Positions 9,091 through 18,309 are shown, counted from the stretch's first letter. The stretch is DNA of 64,000 nt from Bacteroidota bacterium (GCA_013298895.1 JAAFJM010000010.1:1-64000), one strand, 5' to 3'. The notes: generated from the sequence alone by a model not told the origin. Numbers and translations: made by a program.

Positions 9091-9817
9091 AATAGAAATT
9101 TCATCGCATTTGGTATGCGAGTTATTGGCTTATAGCATTGGCTTTAGGTATTTTTTGTATTTGCGTAAAAATACCATTGATACCATAAGCACTGAACAAA
9201 GAACATTAATTTTGATAGCGGCTACTTTAGGTTCGTTTGTATTTTCGCGATTGGTTGGTTTTATGGAAACAGCCGAGTTTTTCAATGGTCAAGTTTCGTT
9301 TGCTGGCATGTATGGAAACAAAACCATTTTGGGTGGATTACTTGGCGGTTTATTGGCAGTTGAAATTTGTAAAAAAATAATTGGTGTTACACAATCATCA
9401 GGCGATTTGATGACTTATCCAATTTTGTTAGCTATGATTATTGGTAGAATGGGTTGTTTTTTATCTGGGCTTGAAGATGGCACTTATGGTGTGGAAACAA
9501 CATTGCCTTGGGCTATCAACTTTGGTGATGGTGTTTTTAGGCATCCAACTAATTTATATGAAATTTTATTTTTAGCATTGGTTTGGATAATTATTTACTT
9601 GGCCGAACATCAATTTATACTAGCTAATGGAACCAAGTTTAAATTGTTTTTACTTAGCTATTTTTTATTCCGATTTTTAGTTGAATTTATTAAGCCTGTC
9701 AATACATTTTCATTCGGTTTATCAGCCATTCAAATTACAGCTTTGCTTGGTATTATTTATTATTATAAAATTATTTTATTTCCAAAATCATTAATAGAAA
9801 AACGCAACTATGCCTGA
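9059..9817 (+). CDS. Lgt-family membrane protein with altered active site
   Basis: A 252-residue polytopic inner-membrane protein resembling prolipoprotein diacylglyceryl transferase, which moves a diacylglyceryl group from phosphatidylglycerol to lipoprotein cysteines. Family landmarks are GRMGCF (129-134, normally GRxGNF), HPTNLYE (162-168, normally HPTQLYE) and FRFLVEF (204-210), which holds the C-terminal conserved Arg. Deviations: Asn of GNF is Cys, Asn of FxN is Ser, and the HGG loop reads LGG (91-93), so the histidine important in E. coli Lgt (His103) is missing. It overlaps its upstream neighbour by 32 bases and the radical SAM gene by 8 bases. A standard Lgt role looks unlikely; a modified glycerolipid substrate is an inference. 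Confidence 0.8.
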   Translation: MTFPVNIHIGKIEISSHLVCELLAYSIGFRYFLYLRKNTIDTISTEQRTLILIAATLGSFVFSRLVGFMETAEFFNGQVSFAGMYGNKTILGGLLGGLLAVEICKKIIGVTQSSGDLMTYPILLAMIIGRMGCFLSGLEDGTYGVETTLPWAINFGDGVFRHPTNLYEILFLALVWIIIYLAEHQFILANGTKFKLFLLSYFLFRFLVEFIKPVNTFSFGLSAIQITALLGIIYYYKIILFPKSLIEKRNYA

Positions 9818-11201
9818 AAGAAATTATACTTATTACGACTTTACTTTAAGTCTTTGTCACATTTGCTTAAAAAGAGTTGACACCAAAATTGTATTTGAAG
9901 GCGATAATGTTTATATGCTTAAAAGATGCAATGAACATGGAAGACAAAAGGTTTTAATAGCCACCGATAAAGAGTATTATAAAAACTGTAGAAACTACAT
10001 GAAACCGAGTGAAATGCCAATGAAGTTTAATACAGCTACTCATTATGGTTGCCCTTACGATTGTGGTTTATGTCCTGACCATGAGCAGCATTCATGTTTA
10101 ACAGTTATTGAAATAACCGATAGGTGTAATTTAACTTGCCCTACTTGTTATGCCGAATCATCGCCACACCATGGCCGACACAGAACGGTAGAAGAAGTAG
10201 AAAAAATGCTTGATATTATTGTGGCCAATGAAGGTGAGCCTGATGTGGTTCAAATAAGTGGAGGTGAACCAACTATTCACCCTGATTTTTTTACTATATT
10301 AGATATTGCTAAAACCAAACCTATTAAACATATAATGATTAATACCAATGGTGTACGAATAGCAAAAGATGAAGAGTTTGTGGCCAAGCTTGCTACCTAT
10401 ATGCCTAGTTTCGAAATTTATTTACAATTTGACTCATTTAAAGAAGAAGCATTGGTAAAATTACGTGGTAAGGATTTAAGAGAAACGCGTTTAAAAGCCA
10501 TTGAAAACTTAAATAAATACAACCTATCAACCACTTTAGTTGTAACTATTCAGAAAGGTTTGAATAATGATGAACTAGGCGAAATTATAGAATTTGCACT
10601 TAAACAAAAATGTGTAAGAGGCGTTACTTTCCAGCCAATTCAAGTAGCTGGTAGATTAGAAAGTTTTGACCCTGCAACCGAAAGATATACGTTAACAGAA
10701 TGCAGAACCGATATCATCAATCAGTTTCCTATGTTTTCTGAAAAAGATTTAATTCCTGTCCCTTGCAATCCTGATGCATTGGTAATGGGTTATGCTTTAA
10801 AATTAGAAGGACAAGTTTTTCCATTAACACGCATGATTGACCCATCTGTTTTGTTAAATAATTCAGGAAATACCATTGTGTACGAGCAAGATGAAAAACT
10901 AAAATCGCACTTGTTAAATGTATTTACAACTGGCAATACTGTTGATACTGCTACTAAAGAAATTCAATCTTTATTGTGTTGTTTGCCAGCTATTAATGCA
11001 CCCAATTTAACTTATGAAAATGTGTTTAGGGTAATTATCATGTCGTTTATTGATGCTTACAATTTTGATGTAAGAGCCATCAAAAAATCGTGTGTACACA
11101 TAGTAAATAAAGATGGGAAAATTATTCCATTTGAAACCATGAACATGTTTTACCGCGATGATAAAATTGAAATATTAAATGAATTGCGAAAAGGAAATTA
11201 A
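9810..11201 (+). CDS. Radical SAM protein of the MJ0619/tetraether synthase (Tes, COG1964) family
   Basis: A 463-residue multi-cluster radical SAM enzyme. Cys16/Cys19 (CHIC) with Cys40 resemble a rubredoxin-like site. GCPYDCGLCPDHEQHSC gives Cys81, 85, 88 and 96, probable ligands of an auxiliary cluster. The radical SAM motif is CNLTCPTC (Cys106, 110, 113), followed by the SAM-binding GGEP at 151-154. Further conserved Cys occur late (PVPCNPD, LLCCLP). Motif order matches the archaeal MJ0619 family, one member of which was shown to be the tetraether lipid synthase Tes, which joins lipid tails through C-C bonds. Bacterial members are little characterised. It overlaps the Lgt-like gene by 8 bases, supporting a lipid substrate. 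Family is clear; reaction is inferred. Confidence 0.85.
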   Translation: MPERNYTYYDFTLSLCHICLKRVDTKIVFEGDNVYMLKRCNEHGRQKVLIATDKEYYKNCRNYMKPSEMPMKFNTATHYGCPYDCGLCPDHEQHSCLTVIEITDRCNLTCPTCYAESSPHHGRHRTVEEVEKMLDIIVANEGEPDVVQISGGEPTIHPDFFTILDIAKTKPIKHIMINTNGVRIAKDEEFVAKLATYMPSFEIYLQFDSFKEEALVKLRGKDLRETRLKAIENLNKYNLSTTLVVTIQKGLNNDELGEIIEFALKQKCVRGVTFQPIQVAGRLESFDPATERYTLTECRTDIINQFPMFSEKDLIPVPCNPDALVMGYALKLEGQVFPLTRMIDPSVLLNNSGNTIVYEQDEKLKSHLLNVFTTGNTVDTATKEIQSLLCCLPAINAPNLTYENVFRVIIMSFIDAYNFDVRAIKKSCVHIVNKDGKIIPFETMNMFYRDDKIEILNELRKGN

Positions 11202-11204
11202 GTA

Positions 11205-11474
11205 ATGAAAAACAGTAAAATACATCTAACAAATTTGTTGGTTCTTTTTGGTTATATGGTATTATTAACAATCATTTTTAATGATATGGTTTTAATTATG
11301 AGCATTATTCCAATTGCGGGTCAAATACTTATTAATTTGGGTTTGTGTGTACAGCAATTTAAAAAAGATAGGTCGCTTGCTTATACTTATTTGCTATCCG
11401 CATTTTTAGTATTATTAATCGGTTTTCCTTCGTGTTGGGGTTTTTCAAGTATTGGTAGTCAATTTGCAAAATAG
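11205..11474 (+). CDS. Small three-helix membrane protein, paralog 1
   Basis: An 89-residue protein with three hydrophobic segments (about residues 8-25, 27-46 and 60-75), a short cationic loop after helix two (QQFKKDRS), and a conserved-looking ending LLIGFPSCW. It begins 4 bases after the radical SAM stop. It shares architecture and the helix-three IG-x-x-SC type motif with the next gene, so the two look like a duplicated pair. No family recognised; the operon context suggests a membrane partner of the upstream enzymes. Confidence 0.7.
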   Translation: MKNSKIHLTNLLVLFGYMVLLTIIFNDMVLIMSIIPIAGQILINLGLCVQQFKKDRSLAYTYLLSAFLVLLIGFPSCWGFSSIGSQFAK

Positions 11475-11477
11475 AAT

Positions 11478-11807
11478 ATGAAACATTTTAAATCAATCAT
11501 AGGGTTCAGTTTTTTGATGCTTATTTTAGCGGTTATTACTTTAACACTTTTCAATTTTGATAGTCAGGTTTTACTAATTCCTGTTTTTGTTATTACAGTT
11601 ATAAACTTATTGGCAGCTTTGCATCAATATAAAAAAGGTGAAAAAGTTAAGGCAAATACTTTCATGTTATCTAGCTTATTGATATTAATGATTGGTGGTT
11701 CATCGTGCGTTACTATTAAATTTAAGCGCGATAGAAAAGTGGTACCTAAGCCAGTTATTAAGCAAAAAGACAGTGTAATTAGTATGCTTATATCAAAGCA
11801 CAATTAA
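11478..11807 (+). CDS. Small three-helix membrane protein, paralog 2
   Basis: A 109-residue protein starting 4 bases after its paralog. Three hydrophobic segments, a cationic loop (HQYKKGEK) and LMIGGSSC near residue 77 line up with the previous gene. A basic tail of about 30 residues (KFKRDRKVVPKPVIKQKD) is extra. It is the last gene of the cassette; 87 bases separate it from the HSP90-like gene. Function unknown. Confidence 0.7.
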   Translation: MKHFKSIIGFSFLMLILAVITLTLFNFDSQVLLIPVFVITVINLLAALHQYKKGEKVKANTFMLSSLLILMIGGSSCVTIKFKRDRKVVPKPVIKQKDSVISMLISKHN

Positions 11808-11894
11808 CAGTAAAATGAATTTGTAAAATTTTATTCGCTGTTCAAATATTTGATAGTTTTTTGTATTGTTGTTTTTAGCTAATTACAGCAAAGC

Positions 11895-13691
11895 ATGAGT
11901 AAAAAAGTAAACAATAGTAACGATTCAGATAGTTCCATATTTCAAGTAAATTTAGGTGGTGTTTTAAAAATATTATCCGAAAGTTTATATAGTAAAAAAG
12001 AAGTTTTTTTAAGGGAATTAATTCAAAATGCTGTAGATGCCATTAAGGCTAGAAACCAAATTGAAAAGGTTAAACCCCAAATACTGATTGAATTTTATAA
12101 TCAAGGTGAAAGCAAAGCATTGGTATTTTCTGATAATGGCGTTGGTTTAACCATAGAAGAAGTAGAGGAGTTTTTATCAAAAATAGGTGCTAGTTCTAAA
12201 TCAACTTTATTAAATCAAACAAACGATTTTATTGGTCAATTCGGAATTGGTTTACTCTCGTGTTTTATGGTGAGTAACGAAATTGTGGTGGTATCACAAT
12301 CAGCCAAAGCTGATTACAGCATTAGGTGGACTGGCAATATTAACGGAACTTATAAAAGTGAGCAGTTAGATGCTTTAACCCAAGTTGGAACCAAATGTGT
12401 TTTACAATTGCGCAATGATATTGAGTTTGATGAAGAGCTACTAGTAACTTTGGTAGAAGATTATGGTAAGTATGTTGGAATTCCAATTGAGGTTGAAATT
12501 GATGGTGTTTTAAAATACGAGTACAACGAACAGTTTCCTTGGATAAATGGAGTGAACCACGAAATTTTAGAATTTGGAAAACAATGTTTTAAGGAAGAGT
12601 TTCAGTATTATTTTGATTTAGAAACTAGTGATGGCAAAAATAAAGGGATAGCTTATATTTTATCACATCCATTGCACCAATCGGCTTTGAAAGCCAATAG
12701 AGTATATTTAAAAAGGATGTTTATTACAGATAAAAGCAATAACATTTTACCTGATTGGGCCTTTTTTGTAAATGCAGTTATCAACTCTGAAAACCTTTCA
12801 CCAACAGCCTCGCGCGAGGATATTTATGAAAACAATACTTTGGAAGAAGTTAGAGAGGAGTTAGGTTTTTGTATAAAAAAGTATCTTAAAAACTTAAGTC
12901 AAAAATCGCCAAAGGTATTAGAACATATTATTAGCATTCATCATATTGCTTTAAAATCGTTGGCTTTAACCGATGATGATTTTTTGAAATTTATTTATAA
13001 GTGGTTTAAATTTACTACCAGTCAAGGTGAAATGAACTTGGAAGAAATTAAATTGAAGACCAAACAAATTTTATACATAACCAGTATTGATGAGTTCAGG
13101 CAAGTGGTTCCTATTGCCAATGCCAATAATACTTTAGTAGTAAATGCTGCTTATATTTATGAAGCCGATTTGCTTGAATCTATTGCTGATTTTGATAATA
13201 AAACAACTTATGCCAGAATAAATGCGGAGTATTTTGGTAATATTCTAAACGATTTAAATTTAATTGATTATCAGGCAAATGAGTATAGGTTAGAAATGCT
13301 TCAAAAACATTTAAAACCTTATAAATGCAATTTAGAAGTGAAGCGATTTTTACCTGAAAGTATTCCTGCTTTATTTTATATTTCTAACCAAACTGTGTAT
13401 GATAGAGAAGTGGAAGAAATAAAAAAATCGAGTGATGATTTATGGAACTTTATTTCTGATGCGGTGCATGAGATTGATGAAAGTTTATTTTCAAAATTAT
13501 TTTTAAACTTTAACAATCCTGTTATTGAAAAACTATTTAAAAACACCAATACAAAAAATGATCAGTTAATCATAGAAACCTTATACATCAATTCTTTAAT
13601 GATTGGTCATTACCCATTAAGCAGCGTGGAGCTTGAAACCATGAATAAAAATTTGATATTGATGATTGACAATTTAAACAATACATTATAA
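11895..13691 (+). CDS. Divergent HSP90-family ATPase (HtpG-like)
   Basis: A 598-residue GHKL ATPase of the HSP90 family. The N-terminal domain has FLRELIQNAVDAI (37-50; Glu41 and Asn45 bind Mg-ATP), DNGVGL (80-85) and GQFGIGLLSCFMVS (114-127). The middle domain has SENLSPTASRED, which keeps the catalytic-loop arginine of canonical HtpG although NISRE has become TASRE. The C-terminal part is poorly conserved and about 25 residues shorter than in E. coli HtpG (624). This matches a less-studied HSP90 subgroup distinct from housekeeping HtpG. Its stop overlaps the next start (TAATG), so the next protein is a likely partner or client. Confidence 0.85.
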   Translation: MSKKVNNSNDSDSSIFQVNLGGVLKILSESLYSKKEVFLRELIQNAVDAIKARNQIEKVKPQILIEFYNQGESKALVFSDNGVGLTIEEVEEFLSKIGASSKSTLLNQTNDFIGQFGIGLLSCFMVSNEIVVVSQSAKADYSIRWTGNINGTYKSEQLDALTQVGTKCVLQLRNDIEFDEELLVTLVEDYGKYVGIPIEVEIDGVLKYEYNEQFPWINGVNHEILEFGKQCFKEEFQYYFDLETSDGKNKGIAYILSHPLHQSALKANRVYLKRMFITDKSNNILPDWAFFVNAVINSENLSPTASREDIYENNTLEEVREELGFCIKKYLKNLSQKSPKVLEHIISIHHIALKSLALTDDDFLKFIYKWFKFTTSQGEMNLEEIKLKTKQILYITSIDEFRQVVPIANANNTLVVNAAYIYEADLLESIADFDNKTTYARINAEYFGNILNDLNLIDYQANEYRLEMLQKHLKPYKCNLEVKRFLPESIPALFYISNQTVYDREVEEIKKSSDDLWNFISDAVHEIDESLFSKLFLNFNNPVIEKLFKNTNTKNDQLIIETLYINSLMIGHYPLSSVELETMNKNLILMIDNLNNTL

Positions 13692-14770
13692 TGATGAATT
13701 TTGAAACAGAAGAAGATATTGAATACATACTTTACAGCATAGATGGTGAATACAGCTCACACAATAAGGACATTGCTTTTGAATGTGTAAAAAAAGCAGC
13801 CGCTTTAAACAATAAGTATTTAGAATTTAGGGCCAGGTATGAACATTTATCGCAGTTGGTTTTTAGTAATATGTACGAGGAGGCAATTCCAATGTATCCT
13901 TGGTTATTAAATTATATGAAAACCTACGATGAGGAACACATGCAAATATTGTGGGCTTTTAAATGGGTAGTTGGCCATTTGGCCAATTTTCATAAAATAC
14001 CATTATCAAAAATTAATGAGCTATTCGAATTATTTGAAAAAGAATATACTGCTTATGGGGAAACAAAAAAAATTGTAGCATATAAAAAGTTTCATTTTTA
14101 CTTACATACAGGCAACTTAAACTTAGCCGATGAGATGTACGACATTTTTAAAAAATCGAAGAAAGGTGAATTAGATGATTGTGGTGCTTGCCAAAAACAT
14201 GGCATTATTGAATATCATTTTGCAAAGAAAAATTACAAGGCTTTACTAGCAGAAAGTGAAAAGTTATTTTCTCAAAAACAAAACTGTGTAGAAGTACCCA
14301 ATATTACATATCCTTTAGTAAGTTATGTTTATTTGTTGTTAAATAAATTGCCAGAGGCTGAGCATCGTGCTCAAATAGCTAACAAAAAACTAAAGTTTAA
14401 TATTTTTCAAAGCAATGCTTATTTCTTGTTATTGTATTACAGCAAAACCAATCAATTTGTTCAAGGCAAAAAGTTAATTGATAAACAATTACCATTTATA
14501 GTAAATAATAATGACAATATATTTAAGTTCAATTTTTACAGTGCTTGTTATGTGTATTTTAAATGTTTAGAGCAAGATAATATAACAGATATTAAACTTA
14601 AATCGGCAGATTTGGTGAAAGGAAAAATACAACCAACCAAGGCTAATAATTACGCTGTATCAGCTTTGAAAGATTATTTTTATAATGAAGCCAAACAAGA
14701 ATCTTTATTATTAGATAACCGCAATCAAAATACATTTTACGAAGAAAAATTAGCTGAGTTGGTGAGTTAA
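13691..14770 (+). CDS. Helical-repeat (TPR-like) protein coupled to the HSP90 gene
   Basis: A 359-residue soluble protein with no signal peptide. It consists of helix pairs that look like degenerate tetratricopeptide repeats (for example residues about 40-70, 130-160, 165-200 and 205-245, with the pattern A/G-x3-A/L-x6-F/Y). A DDCGACQKH stretch at about residue 157 holds a CxxC pair. It starts on the last base of the HSP90-like stop codon. In eukaryotes TPR proteins are classic HSP90 co-chaperones; a similar pairing here is inference. No named family is recognised. Confidence 0.65.
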   Translation: MMNFETEEDIEYILYSIDGEYSSHNKDIAFECVKKAAALNNKYLEFRARYEHLSQLVFSNMYEEAIPMYPWLLNYMKTYDEEHMQILWAFKWVVGHLANFHKIPLSKINELFELFEKEYTAYGETKKIVAYKKFHFYLHTGNLNLADEMYDIFKKSKKGELDDCGACQKHGIIEYHFAKKNYKALLAESEKLFSQKQNCVEVPNITYPLVSYVYLLLNKLPEAEHRAQIANKKLKFNIFQSNAYFLLLYYSKTNQFVQGKKLIDKQLPFIVNNNDNIFKFNFYSACYVYFKCLEQDNITDIKLKSADLVKGKIQPTKANNYAVSALKDYFYNEAKQESLLLDNRNQNTFYEEKLAELVS

Positions 14771-15219
14771 ATGCAATATCTTTAATAAAATACTTAAAGT
14801 CATGCTGCAGGCATCTCCTTGGCTTTAACTAATAACTTTCCATTAGCATTTACCACTGCACCCTAAAGTTAAAGTAAATTTTTTATAAACTGACATTCTT
14901 TAGTAAGGTTCGAGTGTTATCATTTACATGGCAACCCAATTAGCTAATGGATAAATCATTTCTTTTTTTATTCATACTTTTTGCATTACTACTTCTCACG
15001 AAAATTATCGCGATGACTCATTATGAACTTCTAAGAAACAATTCCGCAAGGTTTGCAATAACTTTTAACTAAAATCCACTACAAACGTCACTGCGAGGAA
15101 CGAAGCAGTCTCAAGCGATAGGCGGTTTAGGTTGATTGTTAATCGAGTAGATAAGTATTTTATAACTTTGCCTTTGGTAATTGTTTTCACCGAACATTTT
15201 AAGTAAGTCTAATAATTAT
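14771..15219. repeat. Intergenic region with decayed copies of the 18-20 kb repeats
   Basis: No credible gene. It holds a weak copy of the second half of the hairpin module (CATCTCCTTGG..., then GCAACCCAATTAGCTAATGGATAA at about 14928-14953). A clean copy of the ACGTCACTGCGAGGAACGAA repeat lies at 15081-15120. The first half of the hairpin module (TTGTTTTCACCGAACATTTTAAGTAAGTCT) follows at 15181-15210, right against the stop of the membrane-protein gene. These are the same three modules that build the large array at 18.4-20.6 kb. Confidence 0.7.
15081..15120. repeat. Dispersed repeat R3, copy 1
   Basis: Contains ACGTCACTGCGAGGAACGAA followed by GCAGTCTCAAGCGATA. The ends ACTGC/GCAGT form a short inverted repeat. 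The core recurs identically at 18904, 19749 and 20185. Confidence 0.9.
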
Positions 15220-15921
15220 TTACTTTAGTTCATACCATCCAATACCTAACAAGCCATCGTAATAATCTATATCAATATAATCACCAATACTTTTCGAATC
15301 ATATAGCTTTTGTGTAACATGTTCGGTTTCATTTTTGGTTTGAGTATGCCATCTTTCCAATACAAAATTATTACTACTACTTTTACCTTTGGTTTCATAC
15401 TTATCAATTATTTTGGCAGTAAAATAGTTTGATGGATTTTTGTTAAAAGCACAGTTAAAAAATATAACCATTGCAAAGCAATAGAAAAATCCGTAAAAAG
15501 AATTGATTACTAAACGTAAAACTAAAGACTCTTGTGGCAATTTTGTAATTACTTCAAAGAGAAAAATAAATAATACTGTTCCGGCTATACCGTAAATCCA
15601 TACCAAAGTGTAGCTGTAAATAGAATAATCAGAACCTATTCTTATAACCATACCACAAACAGCTATTACACAAGCCAAACCTATATTGGGCTTATTACCA
15701 TCTTCATGATCATAAACAATAATACCTTTGTATTCGCGTAACAAATACATACAAGCAAAAGGAACCAAAGCCATAATTAAAAAGGCTAATTGAGTGGTTA
15801 TTGATGTAAATATTAACCAAGCTAATATGGCAAAAACAATAATATTAACCGCCCTTACCGTATTTTTAGCTTGCTTATAACTGATGTGTTCTTGGCTTCT
15901 GTTGGCTCTTTTTTTGCTCAT
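15220..15921 (-). CDS. Multi-pass membrane protein of unknown function
   Basis: A 233-residue protein. A basic N-terminus (MSKKRANRSQEH) is followed by about five transmembrane helices between residues 25 and 155, then a soluble C-terminal domain of about 75 residues rich in Tyr, Asp and Lys and ending GIGWYELK. No family is recognised. It starts 6 bases after the stop of the TonB-dependent receptor gene and is therefore probably its operon partner. Confidence 0.7.
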   Translation of the reverse strand: MSKKRANRSQEHISYKQAKNTVRAVNIIVFAILAWLIFTSITTQLAFLIMALVPFACMYLLREYKGIIVYDHEDGNKPNIGLACVIAVCGMVIRIGSDYSIYSYTLVWIYGIAGTVLFIFLFEVITKLPQESLVLRLVINSFYGFFYCFAMVIFFNCAFNKNPSNYFTAKIIDKYETKGKSSSNNFVLERWHTQTKNETEHVTQKLYDSKSIGDYIDIDYYDGLLGIGWYELK

Positions 15922-15927
15922 AAGTTG

Positions 15928-18309
15928 TTACATTCTTAATCTTAAACATGCCCAAATATTTCTGCCTGCGGCACTTACACCAGATGCAAAAACACGGTAT
16001 TGTGTATCCGTTATATTATCAATTCCTGTTTGTAATTGAATTTTACCTTTAGTACCAAAACTATATTGTGCTTTTAAGTTTAAAGTGTACCAAGCTGGCG
16101 AACCTTTAGGGGTAGCATAAACTGCATTGTCTTCACCAGTTAAATTAAAATCTTCTATGCGTTTCCAACCATTATATACCGAGCTAAATTCAACCATTAA
16201 TTTGTTTTTATGAAACTGAATGGCACTTCTGCCAAACATAGGTGGAATATGGTCTAAAGGCGTTTCGTTATCGCTGTTTTTTATTCTTCCATAAGTATAA
16301 TTTATAGATGAAAAAGCCATGAAGTTGGAAGTAATATCCACTGCCAACTGTGCGTTATACCCATAAATATATGCTTGTTGCGCATTTTGATTGCTAAAAA
16401 CTTTAGTGTTAACACCATTGTAAAGCGCAGAATCACTTCCATTTAAAGTAGTAGCTTTTATAGTGATGGCATTGTCAATTTGAGTAAAATAAACATTACC
16501 TTCTAGTTTTACTTTTTTATGTGCCACTGCACTAAAACCTAACTCGTAATTATAAGTATATTCAGGTTTTAGTTCAGGATTTGGAATAATTATAGCCTCG
16601 CCTGATTTGCTATCAAACACTTTGTTTACATCATCTAAATTGGGTGCTCTAAATGCGGTAGATGCATTGGTGTATAATTTAATGGCTTTAATAGGCAAAT
16701 AAACCAAACCAATATTTCCGTTTATAGCTGAATTTGGTTGCGTTAAACTATTATTTAAAAATGGAAAAAACGATTTGTTGTTAAAGGTTGAATTTAACTC
16801 TACATAATTTACACGTAAACCATCACTTACAATAAATTTTTTGCCAATTTCTAACGAGTGGCTTAAGTATGCTGCTAAATAACTCATGTTACTTCCACCA
16901 TCAGGATAACGAGTTGAAATATTTGTGATATTACCATTTGAAACATTTTTAGCATTGGCATTAGAAGCCACGTAATTAAACTGTCCATCAAAACCGTACC
17001 TAAACTCGTGTTTCATATTTGGAAAATGTCTAATTTGTTTAGTAGCATCTATGTTTAACGATGTTACATGCAAAAATTCGTTGCGTTGGTTTAAGTTGGC
17101 CGCTTGCCAATTTCTGTCATACCTGCTTTCTTCAATATATTGGTGAGCTAAAGTTATCTTGTAAAAATCAGCAAAATCGCTCTTCGTCATTCTGCGGTAT
17201 TGATACGAAGCCAAGGTGCGTAATTCAGGGCCATAATACCACTCTGCACTGCGGTAATTTTTAGTTCCTTTCCATTCGTTTAACCTATCGTAGCGAGGTA
17301 CATTATTGGTATTACTTACTTGGAAATTAAATACATGTTGTTCAGTTGAACGCCTTGCATATAACGCTTTATAAACTATATCGTATTGGTTATAAGCAGT
17401 TCCTAGTTGTAAACTTGGGTCGTTGTTTTTAAGCATGGTATCGCGGTTATTTATTCTGGCTGCGTTATAGTTGCGTTGGTAAATACTATCGCCATCAATA
17501 CTTTCTTTATTGGTTCCTTGTCGTAAGTCGCCAAAATTACTATTGGTAAAACTGATTAAGTGTGCCCATTTTTTCTTTCCAATATTTATATCAAAATGAA
17601 TTGTTGATTCATTATTTACACTGCCAAAACGGTAATAGGCATTGTATTCATTGGTTTTTAGTTTGGGTAAAATAGTTTCAAAATACAATACACCACCCAA
17701 CGCATCGCTGCCATAAATGGTGCTTCCTCCACCAAATAAAACTTCGGTTCGGTTTAAAATATTTTGGTCAATACGTAATACATTTTGCAAATGCCCACCA
17801 CGGTAAATGGCATTGTTCATGCGCACCCCATCAATTACCAACAAAATTCGGTTTGATTCAAATCCACGTAAAACCGGACTGCCGCCACCTTGTTGACTTT
17901 TTTGCATAAATACATTTCCTGTATTTTCTAGTAAATCAGCAGTGTTTTGTCTGTTTTGAAATTGAATTTGACCTTTGCTAATGGTTTGAATTTGCCTTGG
18001 TATATCTTTTTTATCTTCTTGAAATTTATTGGCTGAAATTACTACCTCTTCTATTTTTAAAGCAGAAGGAACCAAAAATATACGAATGGTATCTTTAAAG
18101 TTGGTATTAACTGTTTGGTTATAGGGTTTATAGTCGGGGTGTTTTATAGAAATAGCAGCTTCGTTATCATAATATTCTTGAACAATATTGATATTTGCAT
18201 CGTTAATGGCTAATTGGGTATTTTTATCAAAAACTAATACTGTTTGGGCTTGGCTTGAGTTAAATCCAAAAAACAATAATATAATGAGAGTAGGTAAAAG
18301 TTTATTCAT
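15928..18309 (-). CDS. TonB-dependent outer-membrane receptor, haem/haemoglobin-receptor-like
   Basis: A 793-residue outer-membrane transporter. A signal peptide (MNKLLPTLIILLFFGFNSSQAQ) is followed by a short carboxypeptidase-regulatory-like fold (to about residue 90). The plug domain contains GGGSPVLRGFESNRILLVIDGVRMN and IYGSDALGGV, and a 22-strand-type barrel runs to the end (GRNIWACLRLRM, with terminal aromatic/basic residues). The plug signature resembles the haemoglobin/transferrin/lactoferrin receptor group, but substrate is not provable from sequence. The frame is open 18 codons further upstream, but the ATG at 18309 starts the signal peptide. A small membrane protein follows 6 bases downstream. 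Confidence 0.88.
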   Translation of the reverse strand: MNKLLPTLIILLFFGFNSSQAQTVLVFDKNTQLAINDANINIVQEYYDNEAAISIKHPDYKPYNQTVNTNFKDTIRIFLVPSALKIEEVVISANKFQEDKKDIPRQIQTISKGQIQFQNRQNTADLLENTGNVFMQKSQQGGGSPVLRGFESNRILLVIDGVRMNNAIYRGGHLQNVLRIDQNILNRTEVLFGGGSTIYGSDALGGVLYFETILPKLKTNEYNAYYRFGSVNNESTIHFDINIGKKKWAHLISFTNSNFGDLRQGTNKESIDGDSIYQRNYNAARINNRDTMLKNNDPSLQLGTAYNQYDIVYKALYARRSTEQHVFNFQVSNTNNVPRYDRLNEWKGTKNYRSAEWYYGPELRTLASYQYRRMTKSDFADFYKITLAHQYIEESRYDRNWQAANLNQRNEFLHVTSLNIDATKQIRHFPNMKHEFRYGFDGQFNYVASNANAKNVSNGNITNISTRYPDGGSNMSYLAAYLSHSLEIGKKFIVSDGLRVNYVELNSTFNNKSFFPFLNNSLTQPNSAINGNIGLVYLPIKAIKLYTNASTAFRAPNLDDVNKVFDSKSGEAIIIPNPELKPEYTYNYELGFSAVAHKKVKLEGNVYFTQIDNAITIKATTLNGSDSALYNGVNTKVFSNQNAQQAYIYGYNAQLAVDITSNFMAFSSINYTYGRIKNSDNETPLDHIPPMFGRSAIQFHKNKLMVEFSSVYNGWKRIEDFNLTGEDNAVYATPKGSPAWYTLNLKAQYSFGTKGKIQLQTGIDNITDTQYRVFASGVSAAGRNIWACLRLRM

